From Mercurialis annua (taxonomy: Eukaryota > Streptophyta > Magnoliopsida > Malpighiales > Euphorbiaceae), in the NCBI RefSeq assembly GCF_937616625.2, contig NC_065570.1, positions 40,989,665 to 41,053,664 on the forward strand: 64,000 bases of DNA, read 5' to 3'. The notes under the pieces are model-generated. The model ran no database searches. It was not told where the DNA came from and worked only from the letters and a program-made list of their open reading frames with translations. The position numbers and the translations under genes are program-made. This document shows positions 48,788-59,835 of the stretch, one piece after another (the first letter of the stretch is position 1; the number at the start of each line of letters is the position of its first letter).

Positions 48788-49829
48788 GAACAAATGATCA
48801 CTTTACCCTCTGAACTTGGCGCAAAGTATCAAAAACGTCCAAATTAGTAAAATGGGATTACTTTTACCCTGAACTTGTCAAATTTGATACAAAAACCCCC
48901 CTCTCCACTCTCACTTAAAAGAGTGAGATACACTTTCCGGTTTTCAAAGGTGGTTTTTTCTTTAAGGTGGTTTTAAATAAAAAAAGGTTTAAAATGGTCC
49001 TAATTTTTTTAAACATTTTAAATTAATACCTAATAATATAAAAAAAAAACAATTTCACCCCTTTAATAATAAGTTTAAAATGACAAATTAACCCTTCAAT
49101 TTTAGTTTTTTTACAATTTTTTTTAATTTATATAGATATCAATAATTTCATAAAATCAAAAACCGTAAAAAATATTTATACACTAGAAATTAAAATCGAC
49201 CCCTCGGAACAAAAAAAAATTCATTTTCGGACAAAAAAATTTCATTTTCAGGCGAGGAGGAGCTCCTCCTCACCTGAGAAGCTCTCTTCAAGAACAGATC
49301 CAACGATCTGTTCTTGGCTGTTCTAGGCAAGAACAGATCTTTGTGATCTGTTCTTGCCCAAGAACAGATCTCCGGCGATCTGTTCTTGGGCAAGAACAGA
49401 TATCTACGCGATCCGTTCTTGCCAAGAACAGATCCACGCGATCTGTTCTTGAATCAAGTGATTCAAGAACAGATTGTTCTTGAAGGAGCTGCTGCTCAGA
49501 TGAGCAGCAGCTCTTCTTCTCCGGCGAGGATTTTTCCTCCTCGCCGGAAATGAAAAAAATAATTTTTTTGTGTAAAAATGTCTAAAAGGGTCCTTAGACT
49601 AATTAGGAGTTAATTATGATTAATTAGAGTTTAATTAGGAGTTAATTATAATTAATTAGAATAAATAATGGTTAATTAGAAACTCATTCTCCATTTAAGG
49701 TGCCACATCAGCGTAGGGGTGTTTTTGTACCGGTTTTGACAAGTTCAGGGTAAAAGTGATCCGGTTTTGCTAAGTTGGACGTTTTTGATACTTTGCGCCA
49801 AGTTCAGGGGATAAAGTGATCCTTTGTCC
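48788..49829. mobile_element. Mutator-like MITE, family B copy 2
   Basis: 1,042 bp with the same end as the element at 26689: GAACAAATGATCACTTTACC and complement GGACAAAGGATCACTTTATC, then AACTTGGCGCAAAGTATC. The flanks gttttttgg and gttttttttgg suggest a target duplication altered by T-run slippage. The core (about 49270-49480) is a series of AAGAACAGATC / GATCTGTTCTT inverted repeats between GAGGAG/CTCCTC arms. Confidence 0.85.
49270..49480. repeat. inverted-repeat array AAGAACAGATC/GATCTGTTCTT
   Basis: About five alternating direct and inverted copies of AAGAACAGATC, so the core can fold into several hairpins. It lies inside the MITE core. Confidence 0.85.
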
Positions 49830-50067
49830 GTTTTTTTTGGTGGATATATATTTATAAGCAACAATCTAAGGTTTATGATCTTATTAATGTTGCCTTTTAA
49901 AATTGAGCTTCAAATATTCATCCAAATTCTAATTGTACATACAGATATCTCAAAACTACCACACACAAATATAATATTTATATACTTTCTATATATATAT
50001 CACCCTGATAAGATAAACAATCATTATTTCAATTACTTTCTCTTTTTTTATCATTCAATTCTCTTTT

Positions 50068-50421
50068 GAACAAAAGGTCAACACGCCCCCTGAACTTGTG
50101 ACACAGGGTCATCTAGCTCAATTTATACTTTTTTGAGCAATTGACCCCAAAACTCTTTAGTTTTGGGTTAAATAATCCCATAATTTATATTTTTATTTTA
50201 AAAAACAGATTTAGCATAATTATATAGCAACAATTAGGGAAGTATCTAATTACTTTTTTGCATCCCTCACCTCCGATTTGTATTTTACGCGTTTTAAAAA
50301 TACAATTATGGGGTTACTTGATCCGAAAATGAAGAGTTTTTGGGTTATTTGCTCAAAAAAGTATAAATTGGGTTAGATGACCCCGTGACACAAGTTTAGG
50401 GGGCGCGTTGACCCTTTGTTC
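50068..50421. mobile_element. small MITE with long inverted repeats
   Basis: 354 bp. GAACAAAAGGTCAACACGCC at the left pairs with GAACAAAGGGTCAACGCGCC in the complement of the right, and the arms continue for over 100 bp (CAATTTATACTTTTTTGAGC). The termini resemble family B. No target duplication could be fixed. Confidence 0.8.
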
Positions 50422-51036
50422 ATATAAAATTAGTATTGGGCAAGTAGACAAATTATCATATAAAATTATTATAATGTTACAATGTTGATATTGTGTTGAT
50501 TTTCGGTTGATTTTGTGTTGATTTTAGCATTGGTGAAAAAGACAATAATAATTTTGAATTATTATGATGTTACAATGTTGATTTTGTGTGATATTATGTT
50601 TATATTATGTTGATATTAAATTGATTTTAGCATTTGCAAAAAAGACCATATATATGTGAAATAAAGTAAAAAAAATTAAAATTAAGTTGCAATAATGTTG
50701 AAAAAAATAAAAATTAGTATAAAAAAGATTAAAAAATTTTAATTAGTTAGTTTATTAATTGTTGTTAATTTTGTGTTGATATTAAAACTGACGAAAACGT
50801 CAACAGTTAAAAAAGGTCAAAATGAAAAAAATGAAAAATTATAAAAATTAAATATATGATAAATATTAAGTGCAGTAATATAATGGTGAAAAAAATTGAA
50901 AATAATAAAAGAAAATGTTGAAAAATAAAAGTTAGAATAGAAAATAAAATTTTAGAAAAATAGTATAAAAAAAAAGTTGGTATGAAATGTAAAAAATTTA
51001 TAGAGATTTTAAAATTTCCGGTAGTGTCATCGACAG
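50422..51036. repeat. low-complexity TTGTGTTGAT-rich DNA
   Basis: Irregular repeats of gttgattttgtgttgatattatg-type words, then A-rich sequence. No gene. Confidence 0.55.
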
Positions 51037-51091
51037 GTGGGGCTGGGGGTGGGGGGGAACTGCAGTCGTAACTCCGGTAGGAGTGTAGTCA

Positions 51092-51403
51092 TCAGCCGTG
51101 CAAACTCAGTACGAATCCACTCGTCGAAACCCGCCTCCGCAGTACGGATCCGCTACTCGAAACCCGCCTCCGCAGTACGGATCCGCTACTCGAAACCCGC
51201 CTCCACAGTACGCATCCACTGCTCGACCCGTTCCTCAACCTCTCTCGCAATCCGCTGCTCGATCTCCTTAGTGACAAACCCCGGCTGTGTCTGGGATGAT
51301 CCGCGGCGCAATCGGCTGCTCTCGCCAACATAGGATGCTGAAGCTGAACCAATCTCGTATACTCGCTGCTTCTTGATCGCCTCGAGAGACAAAAACATCT
51401 CAT
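51092..51403 (-). pseudogene. fragment resembling CACTA transposase tail, with 33-bp repeats
   Basis: The minus frame from 51398 reads MFLSLEAIKKQRVYEIGSA and QRIAREVEERVEQWMRT. The KKxRVYxIGS pattern is seen in plant CACTA (Transposase_24-type) proteins. The 3' part consists of three 33-bp repeats (cgaaacccgcctcc at 51125, 51158, 51191), each with an in-frame stop in this frame, so the remnant is not functional. Family call is tentative. Confidence 0.42.
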
Positions 51404-52025
51404 TCTCGTCGATCGGCTCCAGAGTCGACGAACTCCCCTCCTTATCTGTAATCCATAATGTAGCTTACATTTTACTAAATTTTTTGATTCTTAAGACATG
51501 GTTTGATCAAATAATTTTTCATTATCAAATTTATCAATTTAATAAAATTCCCTCATTTACATACAACATCATATTATGTCATATATTTACAATAAAAAAT
51601 CGGTTTAGAAAACTTAGAAATAAGGTAAATAACCATAAATAAATACTAGATATAAGAGGGGAATGGATAACATGAGATAAAACTGGCATATGATTTAATA
51701 ATAAACAATCATGGCAAGCATATAGTATAGAGTCTAAATAAGCTAATAACCTTGGATTTCTAATAAATAAATATTTAATCTGAACTTTATTCTTTTTGCA
51801 CGTATAAAATTTAAACAATTTATGGAAAGTGAGGTTGATTTTGAGTATTTACCATCATTAATTATTACATATGCATCAATTTATATTTCCAATAAAATCT
51901 TATGATTTATATGTCTTTAATAGATATAGAATGCAACTGAATTATGCATTAGCTTGCAAACTACTTTAGAGTTCAAGGTATGTGTACGCATAATGTTAAT
52001 TAATATGAATATACATTATAAGACC
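51404..52025. other. intergenic AT-rich DNA
   Basis: No gene or bounded repeat recognised. Short open frames on both strands have no domain. Confidence 0.5.
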
Positions 52026-52152
52026 AGTGAGCGGAGGGGGTTCGAGGGCCGCTCGTTCAAACTAATGGTTGGCTTGGGGTCGAGAAAGGTTTTGGAAAAT
52101 TGAGTCGCCACCTAACTAAGATAAGAAGTGCTTTTTATACCGATTGGGTAGA
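52026..52152 (+). repeat. LTR-like repeat R1, 5' scrap (copy C1)
   Basis: About 127 bp starting AGTGAGCGGAGG and holding GAGTCGCCACCTAACT. It ends where a second copy of the same repeat begins. Confidence 0.75.
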
Positions 52153-53317
52153 TGTGAGCGGAGCGGAGTTCGGGGACCGCTCGCCCAAGGCTTATGGCTA
52201 ACTTCTTGATCTAGAAATGAATTTTGAAGATGAAATTGACACCTAGTTCAACTAGAAAATACCTTTTAAACCGACGAGGTAACCTTACTCGCTTATGGGT
52301 AAGATTACCATATATCAGACCTAAAGACCGAGTTTTTGGACCTCCCCGAAACTCGTGTGCCTAGCTTATCGATTACTAGTTTTATTTGTTTGACATATTT
52401 GCATTATCTAATCTTAACAGTATATGCAGTTCACAGGATATAAAAGCTGGAAATAAACAAGTATGAAAGTATGGTAAACACTTAGACTCGCATATGACTC
52501 GATTTGGACTTGACATGCATATCAAGTAGTAGGTACTCCATACATCTAACCTTAGAGGTTTCTAACAAGTATCAAAAGTTTGGCTGGTCTGAAATAATAA
52601 CATGCACAAAATCTAAACCGGGAGTCTAAGTTTGATTGATTCATTTTATTAGGTGATTTTGAAAAACCTATACAACCGTTACTACTCATTTCATGGCAGT
52701 CCTACGATGTCTAGGTGATGGGCTGGAATTGCATTTAACTAATTTAAGTGATTAGTCCTTTGACCGGTTAATGGATATGTTTTTGGAAAGTAGTAAAAAT
52801 TGTTGGCATACCCAAGTGCAATTGGTATACATGCAAGATCATAGATACTTTTTAACCTCATTGACTTTGAGCGTCTGGCACTCGCACGGGTTTTGACCAT
52901 CGGTCTGGTCGGAACTGGCTCTCGGTCAGATCATGAGAGTTATGCGTCTCGTCGTTCTGGTTCTACTGGTGTGAACCGTGGTCGATTCCGGATTCTAATG
53001 AACCCGAAATCTACTTTGGAAGTTGTTGGTTTGCTGGGCCTCGGACTCGTGGGACCAGTTTATATTTTATGTTACATTATTGGACTTTTGGGTCCATTTT
53101 ACATCGAGTTTGGCCCGTTACAAAGCAGAAAAAATAAAGTACATAAAAAACAGTAAATCTATGTTCGAATTGTGCCTAATTTCGAGATCAAACGAGCATA
53201 AAAACCTAATTTGAAAATATGCGAGGCATTTGGAAGATTTGGGAGAAAAATTTGGGAAGCAGTAACTCAGCGCCGGTGGTACTGCCGGTGCCACGACCCA
53301 ATCTCATGGGCCGAGAC
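52153..53317 (+). repeat. LTR-like repeat R1, copy C2, truncated
   Basis: Starts TGTGAGCGGAGC and has the same ordered blocks as copies A and B (TATGGGTAAGATTACC, CTCGTGTGCCTAGCTTATC, CATGGCAGTCCTACG, GTCGATTCCG). It inserted into copy C1 and was later cut at about 53317 by the Athila-like element. Confidence 0.78.
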
Positions 53318-54852
53318 TGATAGGAGTAGAAATACTCCTATTTGTAGGTTGTTTCTGAGTCATTATTTGCATAATATTTGTTGTTTTAGACTTTATTAGT
53401 GGCTTATTATCATTTTGAGTGTTTCAGGAGAAAAATGCAATTATGACTATTTTTGGAGAATTTTTGGTGTTTTCGAGAAGTCCTGATGCCTAAGGAGCGG
53501 TTTGGAGTTGGAAAGAGATTGAAAGTGAAGATTTTAGTCCCAAGGCATAATTGACCCGCTCGCACATAATTTTCCCAAGGAGTGTGCGAGCAAACATGGG
53601 TTGTACAATAGCTTATGAAGAAATTTGAAGATTGGCCAAGTCAAGATGTGTGCGATCGCACACCTCAACCCGCTCGCACACCTAGTGTTGAAGGGGTGTG
53701 CGAGCAAATTTCAAGGAACTCAGTAGTAAATTGATAAAATGTGGAATTTGGCCAAGGCAGGGAGTGTGCGTTCCCACACTCCAGTACCCGTTCGCGCACC
53801 TTGTGCAGATTTTTGCCAAATGGACAAAAATGCCCCTGAATCACTTCCGAAAGCCGCAAAAACACGAGGGCACTTCTGGGTATACACCAACTTTGACCTA
53901 ACATCAGATTTTAGAGTTGGGAGCCGTATATATACTAATTTGTAACATTGAACAAGGGTTCGCTCAATTTTGTACTAGACATAAACCCTAGATTAGTAAT
54001 TTTTCTTATTCATTATCAAATTACTTAGTTCTTCATTATTCTATTGTCGATTATCATTAGTTTACTTTCGAACAAGGTACGATTTATATCAATTTCATAT
54101 TCAGTATTTTATTTAATCTCAGTATGAATTCTTTAATGATTGTTTTTAGTATTGTTATTATTATGTCTAGCTAAACCCTTCGTTGGAGATTATTAATCAA
54201 ATTATGGCTGTTTAGTTAAATTGGAATTATGGGTTTTTGTTCTTAATGTGTTTTTAATTATTGTGCTTAATGCTTAGACTGAATTGATCACTTAGTCTAT
54301 GCCTTTTGTTTTAATTTTAGCTCGAGAGAGTAAAATTGGAATAGAACAACATAATTAAGAACGTAGGAGTTAATTGCGCGAGAGTGAATTAACGAGTGCA
54401 TGTTCTTAGGATTCACTTCATAATCATTCAATTAATTAGTAATTAGGTTAATCATTGTGCGAGAGTGAGTTAATTAACCTATTAATTATTAGTGTTATGC
54501 TTTTGCCTGTAATTGTTCGAGAGAGAATTTTAGGTGCCTTCGATTAGTCCGAACCATATCAGAACAATACAATCTATAACCCGAATTATATAAACAGCAT
54601 AACAAAGATTAATAAATCCCTGCTTTTCTCATTATTGTTAAACACCAATTTAATTACAGCTTTAGTCTACTTAATCTACATTAGTTTAAATTTGTCTTTT
54701 AATTTACTCAAACAAACAAAAATTGTCTTTTCGACTATTCGAATCGAGTCTCTTAACTGGTTTTCTTTAGAGATTTCTCTGTGGGTATGATATCTGGACT
54801 TCGCAGTCTATATTAAAAGTTGGCTACGTACGCTTGCGTATTTGAACCAACA
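53318..54852 (+). repeat. Athila-like Ty3/gypsy 5' LTR (boundaries approximate)
   Basis: The right edge is set by the PBS at 54859: the LTR ends ...GAACCAACA at about 54852. The left edge is taken as TGATAGGAGTAG, where R1 sequence stops. The LTR contains repeated gtgtgcgagc/gcgatcgcacac words at 53560-53780. The 3' LTR lies outside the window. Confidence 0.6.
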
Positions 54853-54858
54853 AGTTTT

Positions 54859-54875
54859 TGGCGCCGTTGCCGGGG
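54859..54875 (+). other. primer binding site, tRNA-Asp
   Basis: TGGCGCCGTTGCCGGGG is an exact complement of the 3' end of plant tRNA-Asp, the primer typical of Athila/Tat-type gypsy elements. Confidence 0.9.
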
Positions 54876-54991
54876 AAAACATATCTTTAACAGCTAAGTT
54901 AGAATTGCTTGGCTTGTTTTAGTCTTTATTTTTCTTGTTTTACGCGTGTGGTTTGTTAATTGTGTTGTTTCAGGTACCCTTCTCTTAGTGT

Positions 54992-55772
54992 ATGCATAAT
55001 ACACGACGCAAAGGACTACCGCTAGAACCGTTTCAACAAGACCTCATTACCTTTGAACGCAGTGTCAGAAAATCAACACACTCAACTCAAAGGAACCTTG
55101 ATATGGCTAACGAAGATGATGTTCCTCCTGGATTCAATAATGTAGGTGATAACAGAGTGATCCCGCAGGATCAGAATCAGCAGAATGCACAAGGACAGAA
55201 CAATGAAGGGCCTAGAGTAAAAACACTGATGGAGTTGTTTCAGCCAAATGTGGGGAATAATACTCATGACTATTTTGCACACCCTGTGCTGACTCTTTAT
55301 TATGAAATCAAAACTAGTGTTATTCAGCGGCTGAAGGATAACTGCCAGTTCTATGGGCTACCTAATGAAGATCCTAACACACACCTCGCAAACTTTTTGG
55401 AAGTATGCAGCACATTCAAGATCAGTAACATGACTGAAGATGAGGTGTGGTTGCGCCTATTCCCATTTTCTCTTAGGGATAATGCGAAACAATGGATCCA
55501 TGCTTTACCTAGAGCAGGCGTGAACACTTGGGCAGATTTGGCAAAGGCTTTCCTGAACAAATACTTCTCCATGGCAAAGACTGCAATGCTGACAAGAGAC
55601 ATTATGCTCCATCAGCAACTTGATGGAGAGACAGTTCATGAAGCATGGGAGCAGTATAAGGAGATGCAGAGACAAGTCCCACATCATCACATCACTCGAG
55701 AGAACCTGATCCAAACTTTCTATAATGGATCAACTGAACTGGGCAGAAGTACTATCGATGCAGCTGCAGGAG
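54992..55772 (+). pseudogene. Athila-like gag, interrupted
   Basis: A capsid-type gag with a Retrotrans_gag domain: TLMELFQPNV, FYGLPNEDPNTHLANFLEVC, RLFPFSLRDNAKQWIHALP, TWADLAKAFLNKYF, GETVHEAWEQYKEM, LIQTFYNGS. Start at 54992 (MHNTRRKGLPLEPF), about 260 residues. The protein is cut inside the DAAAG motif by another LTR element that begins at 55773, so the remaining gag and all of pol would resume beyond the window. The open part has no frameshift, so the host element was fairly intact when hit. Confidence 0.9.
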
Positions 55773-56605
55773 TGTAATACTCTAAAGTATTTAATTAGCT
55801 AATTGGACCACGTGTCCAGTTTCGAGTCGCAGAAGTGGCGATATCGGAAAGTTTTCCGATAAATAAGTTTTAGTAGGTCGGTTTAGAAAAGATTATTACG
55901 GAGAAAATTTATATTATATTTCAATTCTAAAATTAGAATTGGAATTAAATGGAAAAATGGCAAGAAAAGTCCAAAATAAGATACAGGGACCAAAGTGGTA
56001 ATTTAGCCACTTTGTGTCGAAAATGGAAATATTGGATTTTAACGGGAAAGTATTAATATCGAGTTTCGTATTATTTATCGGGGATAAAATAATACGTATA
56101 AGTCGTAATAAAAGAAGTTATCGATTTAGCTATGGACTAAATCGTGCGAAAGAAAAGTTTAAAGGATAAATGATAAGAATCAAAAAGAACAAGGACTCAA
56201 GTGAGCTTTTAGCCAAATCATATATAATTAAGAAAATATGAAAGAAGGGAAGAGAGACTTCCAGAGAGAGCGAGGGAGTTGAGAGAAAACCTTCGATCGA
56301 TTTGTTTCGCCGCCGTTTCTCCGTTCGACGTCCGATTCAAGCGATTCAAGCGGCGATTTCTTCAGAACCGAAAGCTCTATCATCTCCGGCCATCAAATTA
56401 AGGTAAGAGGTCGGGTTTTGGCATAAAAATATGGGTTTGTTGGCTGTTTTGATTAGGATCGAGTTTAGGTTGAATTTTGACGTTTTTGAAGTTATTATGG
56501 TGTTTTTGAAGAAACCGAGAGATGGGTATTGAGTATGGGTGTGTGAAGTACGTCGGAATGGTGATAAAACCCCGGAAAATCGACTTCCGGGGAGCTGTGC
56601 ACGTG

Positions 56606-56820
56606 GTGCACGACCGTGCACCACAGGTGCACGAACATGTACTGGAAGTACACGAACGTGCACCTAGCAAGGTACACGATCGTGTACCTAAAGTACACGA
56701 ACGTGCACTTTTCATGGTGCACGAACGTGTACTGAGAGTACACGAACGTGCACCAGTGAGGTGCACGAACGTGTACTTGATTACACGAACGTGTACCCAC
56801 TGAAGGGCACGCCCGTGCAC
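56606..56820. repeat. array of eleven GTRCACG..CGTGYAC inverted repeats
   Basis: Sixteen-base units such as GTACACGATCGTGTAC begin at 56606, 56627, 56648, 56672, 56693, 56717, 56738, 56761, 56781, 56805, and a partial one near 56597. Start-to-start spacing is 20-24 bp. Most units are imperfect (central AA); the one at 56672 is perfectly palindromic. Confidence 0.95.
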
Positions 56821-57513
56821 CCTGACTTGCCTCCACGCGTATGCAAGTTGTAATTGATCTAGGTGTGTGACGTTTTGAGTAATTTGACTCTAAAGGACGG
56901 GTTTCGGACTTTGAGAATCATTAATCTCGAGATTAGCTCGACGTTTTAGATAATTAATAATAATGGAAAACGTCAAGGACGTTAAGCGATTCTCAATTAT
57001 GAGAAATAGTATTCGCTAAGTCGTTTATATGACTAAAGTTATTGAATACGTAAATAAGTATAAAATGAAACTAAATCCTAAAACTTAAAAGTATTATACG
57101 TATAAGAATGCGAGAATCACGTCTAACTATTAAACAATTTATCAGACGTGTCAGCAAGTAGTGGAGTCAGTAGAAGCGGACTAGCGAGAGCGTACTATCA
57201 GATCGATCATATCATTTCTTGGATTGCGGTCACTGTGAGTTGCATTTTACTTTCGTGTATTATATATATAAAGTTATTTTGTATATATATATATATATAT
57301 ACTTTTTATACGCATCGCATGTTATATAATTGATTGAAATGTTATATGCTTCATTAATTTCTATATACGAGAACTAGTATGCGATCCGAAGAAACTAGCT
57401 ACCTATTGGGTGTCAATAGGCTGTGTGATCACCAGTATCGAGTCAGTCTAGTATATTTGCATTTGAGAAATGACTTAACACAGCTGGGAGCTGATGATGA
57501 TTATAAAATTTAC

Positions 57514-57675
57514 GTGGCTGGGCCACCAGCGAGTTAGACTCGCGATTGATATTTACGATTGGGTTTTTGATACGAGTGAGTACTCGGCTACGGTGTAGTC
57601 TGGAGTCCCCGTATTTAGTGGTTGGGCCACTAGCGAGTTAGACTTGCGATTGATATTTACGATTGGGTTGAATGA
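57514..57675. repeat. 104-bp-spaced LTR repeat
   Basis: gtggctgggccaccagcgag (57514) and gtggttgggccactagcgag (57618), each followed by tagactcgcgattgat-like sequence. Confidence 0.85.
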
Positions 57676-58359
57676 TAATGATTATTGAGAAATGTGTCGC
57701 ATGCTAGGTTATTAGTTTCGTACGGATCAAGTACATGTTTATATGTTTTGTATTATCGTTTCTTGAAATGCGATGTTATGTTTTTATGGTAATACCGTTA
57801 GTAAATGCACACTCACTCAGTATTTCCCCAAATACTGACCCCTCACCTTTGATGTCTTTTAGGTGTTTAGCTTGTGGACTTAGCTAGAGGACAATTTTGA
57901 AGTCCAGAAGTCAGCTGTATATGTTAGTTTCTGACTTCTGTGAATGCTGCATTAGTGGTCCTTCGTCGATAGTATAGTAGCCTAGACAGCAGTTCATTTT
58001 GATTGTATATATTAACTACTGTTATTGTTTTATATGCATTTTGATAGGCTACGTGTTTAGTATATGATCCACGGCCCCAGATGCCGGTGAGATGTTTGAA
58101 ACACTAACTGATGTATATAGTACCGCGAGGTCAGTGCGTACAGGGTACGGTAACTAGAGCCCGCGAGGTTTTGAAACAGTTAGTGTAAATGTATGATTAT
58201 ATGTTATATATGTATATTTGCTTCCGTTGTTTGATATTATTTGTTTATATTATATTTACGAAAAATTAATTGTGACTTTAGGCTTGCTACAGGCTCCGGA
58301 GCTACCACTCCCGTTCCCTAGCGCCGGTTGCGGCTCAATATTTTGGGTCGTGACGATGT

Positions 58360-58371
58360 TGGTATCAGAGC
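58360..58371 (+). other. primer binding site, initiator tRNA-Met
   Basis: TGGTATCAGAGC, five bases after the apparent LTR end. Confidence 0.92.
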
Positions 58372-58830
58372 AGTTGGTCCAGTTACCACTGCTAGATTTG
58401 TTTGATTGTCTGTTTGACTGGAAGTACGTTGTCAGTAAGTATACCTAGGAACTACTGCAGCAATGAGTCAGACCTCGGTTGTCTGTAATTGTGTTATATG
58501 TGCATTAGTAGTATGTGGCATTACGCGCGCGAACCAGGACTATTAAGTTGGTAAGTGAATAGTAATTGTTTATATGGACGACTAAGGCAACTAAGTATTT
58601 GTTGCTTGCGCTAAGAAATAGAAAGTGGTTATATGTTCACAAATTACGAACGATTGAGGTAAGTAAGTGTTTATTTCTTGCGCTGAGGTTATTAAGTGGA
58701 TTTATGCTTGCGAATTATGTGTGACGAGATTAAATGGTAGATGTTTACAGCATGCTATACATTGATGATTGGGATTGCGTGTGAAATGGGCTCAGATGGT
58801 CGCTTACGTTTGAAATTGTTTCTTTTCAGC

Positions 58831-59835
58831 ATGTCTGGGCAAAACGGAGCTCAGTCGCATGCTGAGGAAGAACGGGAGGAAGCGCCTCCTATATTTCAAA
58901 ACAGGTTTCATAATGAAGTAGGCGAACCATCTGGGGTCCATCAGAATGGATTCCACGCAAATATTAGAGCATCACCAGAGATATGTCAAAATGGCTATAT
59001 GTCTGTGTCAGAGATAGATAGTTTTTCTGGAAACAGAGTTAGAGTGCATTCGCCGGTAATAGAGTACAGCGAAAAAAAGGAAGAGGAACCGGAGGAAGAT
59101 CCGGAAGAGGATCCTGAAGAAGATCCTGAGGAAGACCCTGAGGAGGATCCAAAAGAAGAAACAGAGGAGGAAAATCCTCAGGAAGAAGAGTATGAAGAAG
59201 AAGAAGAATTAGATGAGTTAGACGTCGAAGAATACAGAGGTGACTATTTCTGGTCAAGTGTGCGGAGATACCACAATTTGAGGGAAGATGCGGACATAGC
59301 TAACGGTCAGGCGCATATAGCCCTAAATCAGATTAGGAGGCATATGCGTTCGTTTTCTAGAGGGATGTTGACTGTAGGAGTGTACTCTACTGATTTTCTG
59401 CGGATGGCAGAGGGAGTCCCTGATCTGAACGAAAGAAATAGAACCATTAATCGTAGGTATGTCAGGGGTTTAGGACCTCAGTTTGATGAGCTGTATGAGC
59501 ACGTGGACGAACATTTTAGCACACTTACTACAATGGCCCGTAGGATTGAAATAGAGCATGAGTGGGCGGGTGATCCGGTACGACCCTATTACTTTAGACG
59601 TGAGTATCACCCAGATTACGTCAGTACGTCCTCCAGAATTAGAACCAACCCCTATTTTGTGCAAACAGGTGGAAGAAACTCTGGTAGAACAATTAGGGGC
59701 CGACACACTGGCGTAGTTATTAGGGAATCTAACGTTCCGCACCAGGCATCTCCAGGTATTAGTGATTTACGTGCTTTAAGTAATTGTGTTTATGTGTTTG
59801 CATTATTGTGTTTAAATAATTGCTGCATTGCATAA
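58831..59835 (+). CDS. gag-like protein with acidic repeat
   Basis: 334 residues from ATG 58831 (MSGQNGAQSHAEEEREE). The frame is open 30 codons further upstream, but TTTCTTTTCAG directly before this ATG looks like a splice acceptor and the MSGQ start fits a structural protein. A strongly acidic tract (about 59070-59230) contains tandem EEDP units. The following 130 residues (FLRMAEGVPDLNERNRTINRRYVRGLGPQFDELY shape, then ARRIEIEHEW) resemble the C-terminal part of a gypsy-type capsid. The N-terminal capsid half and a CCHC knuckle are not seen. It probably forms or enters particles supplied partly by another element; that is inference. It is the only sizeable ORF of the element. Confidence 0.65.
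   Translation: MSGQNGAQSHAEEEREEAPPIFQNRFHNEVGEPSGVHQNGFHANIRASPEICQNGYMSVSEIDSFSGNRVRVHSPVIEYSEKKEEEPEEDPEEDPEEDPEEDPEEDPKEETEEENPQEEEYEEEEELDELDVEEYRGDYFWSSVRRYHNLREDADIANGQAHIALNQIRRHMRSFSRGMLTVGVYSTDFLRMAEGVPDLNERNRTINRRYVRGLGPQFDELYEHVDEHFSTLTTMARRIEIEHEWAGDPVRPYYFRREYHPDYVSTSSRIRTNPYFVQTGGRNSGRTIRGRHTGVVIRESNVPHQASPGISDLRALSNCVYVFALLCLNNCCIA

Larger units (their letters stand above)
55773..58355 (+). repeat. 5' LTR of the young element, about 2.58 kb
   Basis: Starts TGTAATACTCTAAAG and ends ...GGTTGCGG..GGGTCGTGAC just before the PBS. It holds the inverted-repeat array at 56606-56820, a TA run at 57283-57300 and a 104-bp-spaced repeat at 57514 and 57618. Confidence 0.9.

Noticed and set aside
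49190..49393. Minus-strand frame over the MITE core
   Set aside because: Translation of the AAGAACAGATC hairpin repeats.
51037..51333. Plus-strand Ser/Arg-rich frame
   Set aside because: Antisense shadow of the 33-bp repeat region of the transposase-like fragment.
56606..56820. CRISPR-like regular array
   Set aside because: Repeats are short inverted units with 5-8-bp gaps, within an LTR of a plant retroelement, and duplicated in the other LTR. No spacers or cas genes.
56346..56836. Open frames on both strands with Cys/Arg/Val-rich repeated peptides
   Set aside because: They are translations of the inverted-repeat array; the periodic peptides follow the DNA repeat, and both LTRs show the same shadows.
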